A stretch of 64,000 nucleotides of DNA from Lachnospiraceae bacterium (GCA_017500935.1 JAFVXW010000016.1:1-64000), one strand, 5' to 3'; positions 42,227 through 52,293 are shown, counted from the stretch's first letter. Numbers and translations are program-made. Notes: generated by a model not told the origin, from the sequence alone.

Positions 42227-43306
42227 TTAAGCTGTCATCAGTGCCGCAAATGCTTCCATAGCATAAGGAAGCAGGGCATCCGGATATTCATAGTTTTCGG
42301 TGTGCAGCGGCGGATGGGTTTCGCCGGCACCGATGCCAAAGAAAGCACCGGGACATTTTTTCAGATAATGACCGAAATCTTCGCTCCAGCGCATGGGCGT
42401 TTCCAGAAGGGTTCCCTGACACAGATCGAGAACTTTCTGGGCGCAGGCTGGAGCGTTTTTGGTTGCGGGAAATGCATCCTGCAGTTCATGGGAAAAAGTC
42501 AGGCTGTATTTCATGGCAAGTTTTTGGGAAAGCTGCAGGATGCTGTCATAAAGTCCGGAAAGATCACAGTCGTGCTCCGCGCGCAGGGTCAGCCACACTT
42601 CTGCATCGGCGGCTGCGGCACCGAAGGCTTTTTCGCCCATAAGCATACCGATCACGGTACACAGCGTCATACCGGTGTAGAGCTTTGGCGCAGAAAGAAC
42701 CGGAAGGGCGCTGAGCAGTTCGCCCATGGCAGCGGCGGGAGAAATACCGTTTTCGGGGTAGGCAGCGTGAGCCGGTTTTCCGTGAAAAGAAAGAATCAGG
42801 CCGCGTGAAGCACAGGCGAAAGTACCGGGGCGGGTAGTGACCTGACCCAGAGGCATACCGGGCAGATTGTGCAGACCATAGATCTCATCCACGGTTTCAT
42901 GGTCAAACAGTTCACAGCAGCGGGAAGCACCGGCGCCGGTTTCCTCTGCCGGCTGAAACAGCAAGAAAATATTGCGGTCAAAGTTTTTTTTCTCTGCCCA
43001 GAGAGCTGCACCGCAGAGCGCAGCGGCATGGCCGTCGTGTCCGCAAAGATGTTTTGCAGAGCCGTCCGGCATGGCAAGGGCATCGTAATCGGCCCGCAGG
43101 GCAATGGCGGGTTTGGTGGGAGAGGCTTCTTTGTGTGCGGCATAGAAGCCGTTTCCGCAGGGAAAGATCTCCAGAGAAGTGTGTTCCTGTAAAAAGGAAG
43201 TCAGAAGCCTGTAAGTGCGCAGCTCCCGGCCGGAAATCTCTGCACAGTCATACAGTGCATGCCGGAGTCCGGCAACGAGGGGGATATATTCAGAAAACAT
43301 GGTCAT
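42227..43306 (-). CDS. M20-family amidohydrolase
   Basis: A 359-residue metallo-amidohydrolase of the M20D group (N-acyl amino acid amidohydrolase/hippuricase type). The metal site is recognisable in LRADYDALAM, HLCGHDGHAAALCG, LFQPAEETGAG and the late WSEDFGHYL. It is convergent with argC, with 21 bases between stops, so it is not in the arginine operon, though N-acyl-ornithine or -arginine would be plausible substrates. It is about 40 residues shorter than the 7295-8500 relative and clearly a different subgroup. No strong ribosome site is visible, so the start is uncertain by two codons. Confidence 0.87.
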   Translation of the reverse strand: MTMFSEYIPLVAGLRHALYDCAEISGRELRTYRLLTSFLQEHTSLEIFPCGNGFYAAHKEASPTKPAIALRADYDALAMPDGSAKHLCGHDGHAAALCGAALWAEKKNFDRNIFLLFQPAEETGAGASRCCELFDHETVDEIYGLHNLPGMPLGQVTTRPGTFACASRGLILSFHGKPAHAAYPENGISPAAAMGELLSALPVLSAPKLYTGMTLCTVIGMLMGEKAFGAAAADAEVWLTLRAEHDCDLSGLYDSILQLSQKLAMKYSLTFSHELQDAFPATKNAPACAQKVLDLCQGTLLETPMRWSEDFGHYLKKCPGAFFGIGAGETHPPLHTENYEYPDALLPYAMEAFAALMTA

Positions 43307-43458
43307 GGCAGGTCAGAATCCTTTCAAAACTTTGTGCCTATTATAAGCTTTGAGGATATAGATTGCAATCCTGCATGGACAAACTTGGGATATTGAGATA
43401 TAGTAAAAACAGAGAATGGGGCAAAAATGAGGCCCTGTTGAAATGGAGGTACAAGACG

Positions 43459-44178
43459 ATGAACTATGGACTGCAGATGTACAGTGTACGTGATATCACA
43501 GAAAAAGATCTGGCAGGAGCACTGAAAAAAGTGGCAGAGATCGGCTACAAAACCGTGGAATTTGCAGGATTTTTCGGACACAGCGCAGAAGAAGTAAAAG
43601 CGATGCTGGAAGAAAACAACCTGACTGTAAGCGGAACACACAGCAGCCTGGATGATCTGGTAAATGATTTTGAAGGTACCGTAAAGTATCATAAGACCAT
43701 CGGCAACACCAACTACATTCTTCCCAGCGCCCCTTTCATGACGAAAGAAGAGCTGGATGACACGATCGACAAGATCAACAAATTCCAGCCCATGCTGGCA
43801 GCAGAAGGCATCACCCTTGGCTATCATAACCATGATCTGGAATTTTTACCCAACAAAGACGGTCTGATCGCGCATGAAGAAATGGAAAAACGCACTGCGA
43901 TCAATTTCCAGATTGATACCTTCTGGGTATATTTCGCAGGTAAAGATCCCATCGAAGTGCTGGAACGCTTAAAAGACAGAATCAATGTGATCCACTTAAA
44001 AGACGGTCTGGCAAACCGCGAAGGTCGTTCTCTTGGCGAAGGAACCGCACCTGTTGCAGCCGTACGTGCAAAAGCACTGGAACTGGGCATGCATATGGTA
44101 GTGGAAAGCGAAAGCTTAACACCCGATGGCATTTCTGAAGTGACCAGATGCTTCGAATATCTGAAAACTTTAGAGTAA
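43459..44178 (+). CDS. Sugar phosphate isomerase/epimerase (AP endonuclease 2 fold)
   Basis: A 239-residue TIM-barrel protein of the xylose isomerase-like/IolE family. It begins MNYGLQMYSVRDITEKD and contains the family blocks YKTVEFAGF, LGYHNHDLEF (metal-ligand histidine), FQIDTFWVYFAG and INVIHLKDG, and ends with MVVESESL, which carries the last metal-binding glutamate. Such enzymes isomerise keto-sugars or inositol derivatives. GGAGGT lies 11 bases before the ATG at 43459; an upstream in-frame ATG adds 32 residues unlike the family. It is followed by an SDR dehydrogenase after 56 bases, probably in the same unit. Confidence 0.88.
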   Translation: MNYGLQMYSVRDITEKDLAGALKKVAEIGYKTVEFAGFFGHSAEEVKAMLEENNLTVSGTHSSLDDLVNDFEGTVKYHKTIGNTNYILPSAPFMTKEELDDTIDKINKFQPMLAAEGITLGYHNHDLEFLPNKDGLIAHEEMEKRTAINFQIDTFWVYFAGKDPIEVLERLKDRINVIHLKDGLANREGRSLGEGTAPVAAVRAKALELGMHMVVESESLTPDGISEVTRCFEYLKTLE

Positions 44179-44234
44179 AACCGCCAAAAGAATCCTTCGG
44201 GAACTTTCGGTAAAAGATACAGGAGAAAAATAAA

Positions 44235-45074
44235 ATGAAAAATGTTTGTGTGATCACAGGCGGCGGCAGCGGAATGGGCCTTGCCGCAGCAAAATTCATG
44301 CCTAAAGAAAAGATCATTGTTATTTCCGGCAGAACTGTTGCAAAGCTTGAAAATGCAGTGAATGAACTCAAAGCGCTTGGCTATGAAGCTTACGCTTTTG
44401 CCTGCGACACATCCAATCGTGAAAGCGTGAAAAAGCTTGCAGAATATGCAGCTTCTCTTGGTGAAATCAAGAATGTGATCAATGCAGCAGGTATTTCACC
44501 TGCAATGGGCAAAGGCGGCGATCAGGAAAAAATTCTTCGTATCAACGCACTCGGTACTGTCTATGTGAATCAGGAATTTTCAAAAAAGATGAATGCAGGC
44601 AGCGTTATCTGTGATATTTCATCCAATTCCGCTTATTCACTGCCTTCATTTATCCTTCCGAAGAAAGCATATCCTCTTGCGGAAACCAATGAAGCAGCTT
44701 TTCTTGCAAAACTGATCAAGAGAGCCAATATGGCGAAAACAGATTACGAAAGAAACGGATTTGCATACGGTCTTTCCAAGAACTTTGTCTGCTGGTATGC
44801 TGCAAAGAGTGCATTTGATCTTGGACCCAAAGGAATCCGGGTTGTTTCGTTAAGTCCCGGTCTGATTGCAACAGATATGGGTAAGATGGAAGAGGAGCAC
44901 GGCGGATTTCTGATCAAATTGTCATGCGAAGAGCGTATGGGTACCCCTGAGGAACTTGGTTATGCAATTGCAACTGTGGCAGATGAACGCAACGGCTATC
45001 TTGCCGGTGTTGATATTCTCTGTGACGGCGGCAGCACAAGAGGTCAGAAGGAATTCAAAAAGAAGAGAAAATAA
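44235..45074 (+). CDS. Short-chain dehydrogenase/reductase
   Basis: A 279-residue NAD(P)-dependent SDR. The cofactor site is TGGGSGMG (9-16), the structural motif is INAAG, and the active site tetrad includes SSNS near 132 and a Y-x3-K. The usual Y-x-x-x-K appears as YGLSKNF or YAAKSAF near 176-190, so there are two candidate pairs, and the middle of the protein carries a longer insert (KKAYPLAETNEAAFLAKLI) than classical SDRs. The C-terminal GVDILCDGG is typical. Likely partner of the isomerase upstream in sugar or polyol metabolism; substrate unknown. Confidence 0.88.
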   Translation: MKNVCVITGGGSGMGLAAAKFMPKEKIIVISGRTVAKLENAVNELKALGYEAYAFACDTSNRESVKKLAEYAASLGEIKNVINAAGISPAMGKGGDQEKILRINALGTVYVNQEFSKKMNAGSVICDISSNSAYSLPSFILPKKAYPLAETNEAAFLAKLIKRANMAKTDYERNGFAYGLSKNFVCWYAAKSAFDLGPKGIRVVSLSPGLIATDMGKMEEEHGGFLIKLSCEERMGTPEELGYAIATVADERNGYLAGVDILCDGGSTRGQKEFKKKRK

Positions 45075-45090
45075 TGAAACACACATAAAG

Positions 45091-45146
45091 CAAACCGCTT
45101 CCATGGTGCAGTCAGCAGTCAGGCATCAAGGAAGCGGTTCTTTTTT
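45091..45146 (+). terminator. Terminator of the SDR gene
   Basis: Ten-bp perfect stem AACCGCTTCC / GGAAGCGGTT (45091-45100 with 45130-45139), loop of 29 bases, then six T. Confidence 0.85.
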
Positions 45147-45150
45147 GTGT

Positions 45151-45199
45151 GATGGGAAATTTCAGATTCTGTCGTATAAAAAACACATATATGCGTACT
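45151..45199 (+). repeat. Second copy of the dispersed repeat seen at 10020-10069
   Basis: About 80% identical over 50 bases to 10020-10069 with one single-base gap, including the shared core TCGTATAAAAAA and ATGCG-ACT. Like the first copy it lies directly after a rho-independent terminator, here between convergent genes. Confidence 0.65.
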
Positions 45200-45208
45200 T
45201 GTATACTT

Positions 45209-46234
45209 TTATGTAGCAAAATAGTCTTTCACTGACATGATCCGGCAGCGATTTCCTTTCTTGGAAAAAAAGCCTGCATTGCGTCCCGGACAATGACCGG
45301 CTGTCTCTGACACCATAAGCTGAATCCGGAATTGAAAATCGTTTGCCTCCAGTATCGTAAAAGGATGTTCTTCCATGGCCAGAATCTGCAGGTTTCCTTT
45401 TTGAAAAAGAGGATATTTTCCGAGAAATCCCTGCTTTAGAAGCCGGTCGGAAAGATCTTTTCGTGCCTCGGCAATTTGCCGGTTCCGTTCAGAACCATAG
45501 TCACGTTCCGGATAGCTGCCGGAGGCTTTTTCTATTTTCTGATAAAGCAGCTCATACAGCGGAATGCGGCGGGGACGGTTTAACGCGTGAGATACCATGG
45601 TGCGAAACCAGGAAAAAGGCAGAATCCGGTACAGACCAAGCAGCAGCAAAAAGGAAGAATCTTTTGCCTGTGCGGCAAGAGCGATCATGGTCTGCAGACC
45701 TTCTGCAGTATCCGGATAAATATCATCCAATGGCTCGTGGATAGGAGAATACTGATAAAAAGGCGCAAATTCCATCAGCTTTAACAGCTCGGTTTCCTGC
45801 GGATTGCAGACCTGATCGCCCATGTACTGATATTTGTCGTAAACAGTGCCAAGAATATAGACCAGACGGCGCCAGTGTTCCTGGCCGGAAACCCAGAAAT
45901 GACCGATCTGATCGTAGCGGTAACAGTGAAGCTTTTGACAAACGGATGCATACCAGAGTGTAAATACATTTTGAGAACCCTGCCGGAAGATGATGCCGTT
46001 TTTGGGGCTGTTTCCTGAAGTTTCGCAAATGCATTCAAAGCTGGTATCTCCCTCAAAAGCAGGAATTGGGCGTCCGGTCAGCTGGGCATCGGTAAAAAGC
46101 AGATAACATTCCAGTGCGTCATTCATCATATAGGGAATCAATACGTTTTCATGATCTGAGTGCACCTCAAGCGCCTGACAGGAACAAAGTTCGGACAGAT
46201 ATTTTTGCAGGGATTCCTGAGATAATAATAACAT
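45209..46234 (-). CDS. Conserved-looking protein of unknown function
   Basis: A 341-residue soluble protein, not recognised. It has no signal peptide or membrane segment; it is rich in aromatic residues and cysteines (FECICET, QKLHCYRYDQIGHFWVSGQEHW) and has a Tyr-rich block FAPFYQYSPIHEPLDDIYPD. It may belong to one of the clostridial DUF families, but no catalytic motif is visible. The ATG at 46234 follows an AGAGG site by six bases; a TTG two codons earlier is less likely. It stands alone on the minus strand between an SDR and the rhamnosidase operon. Confidence 0.7.
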   Translation of the reverse strand: MLLLSQESLQKYLSELCSCQALEVHSDHENVLIPYMMNDALECYLLFTDAQLTGRPIPAFEGDTSFECICETSGNSPKNGIIFRQGSQNVFTLWYASVCQKLHCYRYDQIGHFWVSGQEHWRRLVYILGTVYDKYQYMGDQVCNPQETELLKLMEFAPFYQYSPIHEPLDDIYPDTAEGLQTMIALAAQAKDSSFLLLLGLYRILPFSWFRTMVSHALNRPRRIPLYELLYQKIEKASGSYPERDYGSERNRQIAEARKDLSDRLLKQGFLGKYPLFQKGNLQILAMEEHPFTILEANDFQFRIQLMVSETAGHCPGRNAGFFSKKGNRCRIMSVKDYFAT

Positions 46235-46374
46235 GGGCAACCTCTTGGCAAATCAATTTTTTTCATCATATCAGCCGGCTGGCGGAATGTCTATAAAAAT
46301 ACAGTGGTTCTTTGAAAGGAAAAATGGTAAAATAGGGTAACTGAAAAAGCAGCAAAGCAGGCAGGAGTCAGAGT

Positions 46375-49095
46375 ATGATAAAAGAAAAATTGTTGGTCAA
46401 CGGATTGCAGAATCCCTATGGAGTGGACGCGGTGCCGGTTTTTGGATGGAAGATAAAAGCGGACGGATATGGCAGCGCGCAGACGGCATATCAGGTGATC
46501 GTTTGTTCTGCAATAGAGAATGCGCAGGCGTGTGTCGGTGATCTGTGGGATTCCGGCAAAACAGAAAGTGAAAATCCGTTTGATGTGGTGTACAAAGGCA
46601 AAAAACTTTCCTCTAAAACCACTTATTATTGGAGGGTGCAGACTTGGGATGAAAAGGCAGAATGCAGCGGATGGAGCGAGACGGCTTCCTTTACCACGGG
46701 AATTTTGACGCTGGAGGAATGGCAGGCGGAATGGATCGGTGCCGGAAACCTGATGCCGAAAGAAAACGTGGAAAAATCCCCTATGTCCTGTGAGGATGAA
46801 ACAAGATTTTCCCGCAGAGCACCACTTTTAAGAAAAACCTTCACGGCCGATGCAGCAGTGAAGGAAGCAAAACTGTTTGTCAGCGGTCTTGGGGCTTTTG
46901 ATTTAAAAATCAACGGACAGCATCCGGACGACAGTGTTTTGAATCCCGGACAGACACAGTACACAGAGTCTGTACCGTATCGGGCATATGATGTGACAGC
47001 GCTGATTTGTACAGGAAAAAATGTGATCAGCACAGAACTGGGCAACGGCTTTTACAATGAACATACCGGTGTGTGGAAGTGGCAGACCGCCAAATGGCGC
47101 GACAATCCCAAGCTTCTTTTGCATCTGGATATCTGTTACGCAGACGGCCGGCACCGGATCGTGGTCTCCGATACAGACTGGAAAGTGTATACAGACGGAC
47201 CGACTGTGGCAAACAGCATTTATCTGGGGGAATCCTATGATGCGAACCGGGAACTGCCCGGTTGGGAAGAGGCTTCTTTTGATGACAGCGGATGGAAGCA
47301 GGCGCAGCCGGTAAATGCACCCACAGGAAGGCTGATTTGTCAGACGATGCCACCGGTACGGCGGATTCTGGAAAAAAAGGCAAAAGCCGTGGAAAAAACA
47401 GCTTCCGGTGCATGGATTGCAGAAGCACCGGAAACCATGTCCGGATGGGCAAGGATCCGGATGAAGGCTGCCAAGGGGAAGATGATATCTGTGACATACA
47501 GCGAACAGCGCTGTGAGGACGGAACGGTTAAAATGACCGGTGACAGTCAGGGAGAATGCGGTGACTGGTGGTCAGAGGGTATTTTGCAGCAGGATAGATA
47601 TATCAGCGATGGAACAGAGCGGTTATGGGAACCGAAATTTACCTATAAGGGCTATCGTTATATTCAGATCGATGGGTATGAGGGAGAACTGACCTGTGAG
47701 GATGTGGTCTGCTGCTGTCTGGCCAATGAAATGGCGCAGATTTCAGAATTTTCCTGCTCGGATCCTGCAATCGAAAAGCTGCATGACATGATGCGGCGTA
47801 CACTGCGCAACAATTTTCTCTGGAAACCTACGGATACCCCTGTCTGGGAGAAAAACGGCTGGCTGGGCGATGCCAATGTGGCACTTTTGAATATGTTTTA
47901 CCAGTATGATATGCGCCATATGATGAAAAATTTTGTGGAGATGATGCGCGACTGTCTGCACGAATTCGGACTGATTCCCTGTATGGTTCCCAATGCGGAA
48001 TGGGCACTTTCGGAAAATTATGTGGTGTGGAATACCTTGTTTGTGTTTGCGGCAGAGTTTTTATATGATATGTACGGAGAACTGGAAACTGTGCGCAGAT
48101 GGTATCCTGATCTGAAACGGTATGCACAGAAGAACGTGCAGGAATGCCGGGAGTTGGGATGGACCTGGAAGGATGCACAGCTTGCGGACTGGGTGGCGCC
48201 CATGGGAGATACCATGCTGGGAAATGTGGGGGATCCTCCGGAAGGAGCGGCCATCTGCGGTACGGCATTTATTTACAGTATGCTGGCTTCTATGATCCGT
48301 CTGTCTGCGCTTGTGGGAGCCAATGAAGATATTGAAAAATGGCAGCAGGCCAGAGAATGTATCTTTGAAGCATACCAAAAGCGTTTTTATAAAGCTGATG
48401 AAAACCTTTACGATACCGGTTACAGAGCGCAGGTGGGGCTGCGTACAGCGTATCGCCAAAGCAGTGCACTGGTATCTGCGGCAGCGGGACTGATTCCGAT
48501 GGAAAATAAAAAGGCAGTCCTGGAACGGCTGGTACAGGATATTCGGGAAAAAGGGGATCATCTGGATACCGGCTGTGTGGCAACCAGATATATTCTGCCG
48601 GTTCTGGCTGATAACGGTTATACAGATCTGGCATGGCGCGTATTGAAACAGGATACTTATCCGTCCTGGGGCTACTGGCTGAAAAATGATACGGATTGTA
48701 TGTGGGAAGGCTGGGAATTGGCCTCCCGTTCCAGAGATCATTATTTCCTGGGAACCTGTGATGAATTTTTCTACACACATATCAGCGGAATCCGTTCTGT
48801 CACGGACGGCTGCAGAAAGATCCGCATCCATCCTGTTTTTTATCCGCAGCTTTCCCATGCGGGAACAACGATGGATACCGTTCGCGGCAGCCTTAAGAGT
48901 ATGTGGGAAAGACAGCCGGACGGCAGAATCTGTCTGCAGGTGAGCATTCCCTGCGGCGCGCAGGCACAGATTATGGTACCGGATGGTGTGGAAGTAAAAA
49001 CGGGTATGGAAGGTATCTGCGGAACAGAAAAGACCGGTGAAAACCAAGTCATGCTGACGGCGGTTTCCGGTGATTATATATTTTATGTTGGATAA
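46375..49095 (+). CDS. Alpha-L-rhamnosidase, GH78 (large form)
   Basis: A 906-residue GH78 enzyme that hydrolyses terminal alpha-L-rhamnose from plant glycosides or polysaccharides. An N-terminal fibronectin-like domain (about 1-110) is followed by carbohydrate-binding beta-sandwich domains (about 120-440), the (alpha/alpha)6 catalytic domain (about 450-800) and a C-terminal beta domain. The catalytic block is TD487TPVWE492KNGWLGD499, with the conserved acidic residues at their GH78 positions. No signal peptide, so it acts on imported or small glycosides. It overlaps the ribosome-site region of the next GH78 gene and is its operon partner. Confidence 0.9.
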   Translation: MIKEKLLVNGLQNPYGVDAVPVFGWKIKADGYGSAQTAYQVIVCSAIENAQACVGDLWDSGKTESENPFDVVYKGKKLSSKTTYYWRVQTWDEKAECSGWSETASFTTGILTLEEWQAEWIGAGNLMPKENVEKSPMSCEDETRFSRRAPLLRKTFTADAAVKEAKLFVSGLGAFDLKINGQHPDDSVLNPGQTQYTESVPYRAYDVTALICTGKNVISTELGNGFYNEHTGVWKWQTAKWRDNPKLLLHLDICYADGRHRIVVSDTDWKVYTDGPTVANSIYLGESYDANRELPGWEEASFDDSGWKQAQPVNAPTGRLICQTMPPVRRILEKKAKAVEKTASGAWIAEAPETMSGWARIRMKAAKGKMISVTYSEQRCEDGTVKMTGDSQGECGDWWSEGILQQDRYISDGTERLWEPKFTYKGYRYIQIDGYEGELTCEDVVCCCLANEMAQISEFSCSDPAIEKLHDMMRRTLRNNFLWKPTDTPVWEKNGWLGDANVALLNMFYQYDMRHMMKNFVEMMRDCLHEFGLIPCMVPNAEWALSENYVVWNTLFVFAAEFLYDMYGELETVRRWYPDLKRYAQKNVQECRELGWTWKDAQLADWVAPMGDTMLGNVGDPPEGAAICGTAFIYSMLASMIRLSALVGANEDIEKWQQARECIFEAYQKRFYKADENLYDTGYRAQVGLRTAYRQSSALVSAAAGLIPMENKKAVLERLVQDIREKGDHLDTGCVATRYILPVLADNGYTDLAWRVLKQDTYPSWGYWLKNDTDCMWEGWELASRSRDHYFLGTCDEFFYTHISGIRSVTDGCRKIRIHPVFYPQLSHAGTTMDTVRGSLKSMWERQPDGRICLQVSIPCGAQAQIMVPDGVEVKTGMEGICGTEKTGENQVMLTAVSGDYIFYVG

Positions 49096-49109
49096 TGGGA
49101 GGATTTGGA

Positions 49110-51245
49110 ATGATTCGCAAAGAAGCAAAATGGGTAACAGCGGGTCCGTCATGTGAAGCACCAATTTTCTATAATGTGTTGGAGTGGAAAGCCGGTTATG
49201 AAAAAGCGGTGATCTCCATCTGCGGTCTGGGATTTTTTGAACTGTATATCAACGGACAGAAAGTGTCTGATGATATCTGTGTGCCTGCATGGTCTGATTA
49301 CGAGGACAGAGGTCCCCGCAGATTGCTTTACCCCTTAAACGACAAGGGAGGTCACCGTATCTACTATTTGGACTATGACATTACTTCTTATGTCAAAGAG
49401 GGGGATAATGAACTGGAAATCTGGCTTGGAAACGGCTGGTACAATCAGCATGAGCGAAATGTTGAAGGTGATCTCTGGTATGATATCCCCAAACTTGCGT
49501 ACTCTGTTGCCATCACATGTACGGACGGCAGCACTGTCTGGCAGGATTCCGATGAAACTCTGACCTGGAAAATTGGCCCGATCTACTTTAACAATACCTA
49601 TTTTGGAGAAAAATGGGATTTTGCGCGTCTGCAGGAGGCAAAAGCGCAGCCTGTCAGCGTTGTGGCCTGGACAGACAGCCCGCTTTATAAGCAGGAATGT
49701 CCTGCGGACAAGGAAAGAAGCGTACACAAACCGGTTCTTGTCAAGGAGGACGCAAATCGCCGCATTTATGATGCCGGCAGCAATATCAGCGGTTACGTTC
49801 GTATAAATGGCCTGGGACATGTGATCATCCGGTATGCGGAAAATCTGACTGCCGGACAGGAATTGGATTTTTCTTCGGCAGGATCAGCCCGCCAGATTCA
49901 GTGTGACGAATATAAAACCGACGTACGCCGCAGTCTCAAACCTAAGTTTTCCTTAAAGGCGTTCCGCTATTTTGAAATCACCGGCGACGCAGAGAATGTG
50001 GAAGTCATCACGGTTTATAGCGATATTGCAGTGACTGCATCTTTTTCTTCTGACAACGAGAACATAAACTGGCTGTATGAGACATATCTTCGAACCCAGC
50101 TCAATAATACCCATCACGGTGTTGTCACAGACTGTCCGCACAGAGAGCGTCTGGGATATACCGGAGACGGACAGCTTGCCTGCAAGGCTGGTATGATGCT
50201 GTTTGACAGTAAAGAGCTTTACCGGAAATGGATCCGCGATATCATGGACTGTCAGGATATGGAGTCAGGACATGTACAGCATACCGCACCGTTTTACGGC
50301 GGCGGAGGCGGCCCCGGCGGCTGGGGCGGGGCTGTGGTGTTGGTGCCCTGGCAGTTTTATCAGCAGTACGGTGAGGTCTCTATCCTCAAAGAATGCTGGC
50401 CGCATATCCTCAAATGGTTTGTCTACATGAAAAATCATTGTGAAAACGATCTGGTCACCACCGAAGAAAAAGACGGCTGGTGTCTGGGAGACTGGTGTAC
50501 TCCCGGACCGGTTACCATTCCGGAACCCTTGGTAAATACTTATTATTACTGCAAGGCGATGGAGCATATGCTTGCCATTGCAGAAATTCTGGGTGAAGAC
50601 GCAAAGACGGCGGTCGCAGTTTCGACAGCGGATATTCAAAAGCAGCTGGAAGCTTCTCTGCAGGCCATGAAGGATAACTATTATCGTAAAGAACCCGGAA
50701 GTCGTCAGGGCGGCGGGGCCTTTTTGGCAGATCTTGGCATCGCAGACGCGGCGGATCTGGCGGCACTGGATGCAAAGTATGCGGCAGAAGCAGCTTTTGA
50801 TACGGGTATTTTTGGTACGTATATTCTGATTCAGGTACTTCTGAAACATGGATTCGCAGACACTGCGTATGCACTTTTGACATCAGAAAAAGAAAATCTT
50901 TCCTTTGGGCATATGAAAAACTGTGGAGCCACTACCATCTGGGAAGACTGGAACGGCGGTAATTCCCATGATCATCCCATGTTCGGTGCCGTGACAGAAT
51001 GTCTGTTTACCGGATTTTTAGGGATACAGATGGAAGAGGCTGGCTGGAAAAAGCTTCGGATCGCACCGCAGATTCCTGCGGCTGTCAGATATATGGAAGG
51101 CAGTCTGGAAACCGCTGCAGGCAGGATCAGTGTATCTTATGATGCGGACAGAGAGCAGAACTATATTGTGACGGTGCCTGATGCAGCAGTATTTGTGTTG
51201 AATGGCAAAGAATATCTGTTGACAGAAGGGGAAAACCGGTTTTAA
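49110..51245 (+). CDS. Alpha-L-rhamnosidase, GH78 (short form)
   Basis: A 711-residue GH78 relative lacking the N-terminal fibronectin-like domain of its upstream partner. It starts with a beta-sandwich (GLGFFELYINGQKVSDD) and has the catalytic block TD341CPHRERLGYTGD353 in the helical barrel. A glycine-rich loop (YGGGGGPGGWGGAV near 397-411) sits in the barrel and is unusual. The ATG at 49110 is preceded by GGGAGG at 8 bases; an earlier in-frame ATG overlapping the upstream stop is less likely. No signal peptide. A GH43 gene follows after 40 bases, forming a three-gene operon. Confidence 0.9.
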   Translation: MIRKEAKWVTAGPSCEAPIFYNVLEWKAGYEKAVISICGLGFFELYINGQKVSDDICVPAWSDYEDRGPRRLLYPLNDKGGHRIYYLDYDITSYVKEGDNELEIWLGNGWYNQHERNVEGDLWYDIPKLAYSVAITCTDGSTVWQDSDETLTWKIGPIYFNNTYFGEKWDFARLQEAKAQPVSVVAWTDSPLYKQECPADKERSVHKPVLVKEDANRRIYDAGSNISGYVRINGLGHVIIRYAENLTAGQELDFSSAGSARQIQCDEYKTDVRRSLKPKFSLKAFRYFEITGDAENVEVITVYSDIAVTASFSSDNENINWLYETYLRTQLNNTHHGVVTDCPHRERLGYTGDGQLACKAGMMLFDSKELYRKWIRDIMDCQDMESGHVQHTAPFYGGGGGPGGWGGAVVLVPWQFYQQYGEVSILKECWPHILKWFVYMKNHCENDLVTTEEKDGWCLGDWCTPGPVTIPEPLVNTYYYCKAMEHMLAIAEILGEDAKTAVAVSTADIQKQLEASLQAMKDNYYRKEPGSRQGGGAFLADLGIADAADLAALDAKYAAEAAFDTGIFGTYILIQVLLKHGFADTAYALLTSEKENLSFGHMKNCGATTIWEDWNGGNSHDHPMFGAVTECLFTGFLGIQMEEAGWKKLRIAPQIPAAVRYMEGSLETAAGRISVSYDADREQNYIVTVPDAAVFVLNGKEYLLTEGENRF

Positions 51246-51285
51246 TCGATTGCCGACAGCAAGATCCAACATCAGGAGGATGCAA

Positions 51286-52170
51286 ATGGGGAATAACAGA
51301 CTTTATATCAAAGATGAAAGCGCCAATCTGCTCACCATCCGCGATCCGCAGATCATGGTTGTGGGTGATACGTATTATCTGACCGGTACACAGCCGCCCT
51401 ATTGGGAAGGTCCCAATGCCGGCGTGCATCTGTGGTCCACAAAGGATCTGGAGCATTTTACGGATCACGGTCTGATCTTAAAAAGAGAAGATATGCCAGA
51501 ACATATGTGGTGCCGTGACCGTTTCTGGGCACCGGAGCTGTTTGACGGCAAAGACGGTTGGTTTTATCTCACATTTAACTGCAGAAATGACAGCAAAGAG
51601 TATTATTGTGAACACAGCGTGGGTTTGGCAAGAGCCAGGGAAGCAACAGGGCCTTACGAGATTTTGACAAAAGACAAACCGCTGATTGCGGGCAATGATG
51701 CCAATCTGTTTCTGGACGATGAAGGTGCCTTGCGTCTTGCCTGTACTACGGGCGGAAAACTGATGATTTTTAAGCTGGATCCTGAAAGTGTCAGCCTTTC
51801 CGATGGGATAACTGTATGTACCGTGGGCAAGGAAGGCGAGTGGGATTCCATCGGTGTGGAAGGACAGTTTGTCTTAAAACGCTGCGGCCGCTGGTTTCAG
51901 TGGTATTCCAGCTGGACAACAGGCTACCATGCAGGGATCCTGACTGCAGACTGTGTGGACGGTCCCTGGACCAAATATGAGAACAACCCGGTACTCACTG
52001 ATAGTGCTGATTGGGACAGGGCTGGTCATAATCATGGATTTACCGGTCCTGACGGAAGAGATTATATTACGTTCCATGCCAATTTAAAAGAACCTGACGG
52101 CGAGGACGTGGAGCGGTTCTTCATCCGTCCGGTGGTGTATAAAGAGGATGGAACGGTAGAGATTTGGTAA
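51286..52170 (+). CDS. GH43-family glycosidase
   Basis: A 294-residue single-domain five-bladed beta-propeller of GH43, a family of arabinosidases, xylosidases and galactosidases. The catalytic triad is visible: D20 in TIRDPQIMVVGDTYYLTG, the pKa-modulating aspartate in NDANLFLDD and E192 in GVEGQFVL. WAPELF is conserved, and HNHGF carries the active-site histidine. AGGAGG lies 6-7 bases before the ATG. It has no signal peptide and works with the two rhamnosidases, consistent with debranching of rhamnose- and arabinose-containing plant glycans. Confidence 0.9.
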   Translation: MGNNRLYIKDESANLLTIRDPQIMVVGDTYYLTGTQPPYWEGPNAGVHLWSTKDLEHFTDHGLILKREDMPEHMWCRDRFWAPELFDGKDGWFYLTFNCRNDSKEYYCEHSVGLARAREATGPYEILTKDKPLIAGNDANLFLDDEGALRLACTTGGKLMIFKLDPESVSLSDGITVCTVGKEGEWDSIGVEGQFVLKRCGRWFQWYSSWTTGYHAGILTADCVDGPWTKYENNPVLTDSADWDRAGHNHGFTGPDGRDYITFHANLKEPDGEDVERFFIRPVVYKEDGTVEIW

Positions 52171-52293
52171 GTGAAAAGTGTGCACCGGTTGATTTTTTAC
52201 GCGATACAAGTGATTTATAAAAAATGACAGAAAGCGTGAATAATACAGTATATTTGCGGGCATCCTTATCTTGTGCGAAAGGAGGCCGACAAA

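Noticed and set aside
45209..46234. Assignment to a specific DUF family
   Set aside because: No motif could be matched with confidence, so it is left as unknown.
48061..49164. Long minus-strand frame opposite the large GH78 gene
   Set aside because: Its composition is that of a reversed GH78 coding sequence and it has no recognisable domain; the GH78 motifs on the plus strand are decisive.
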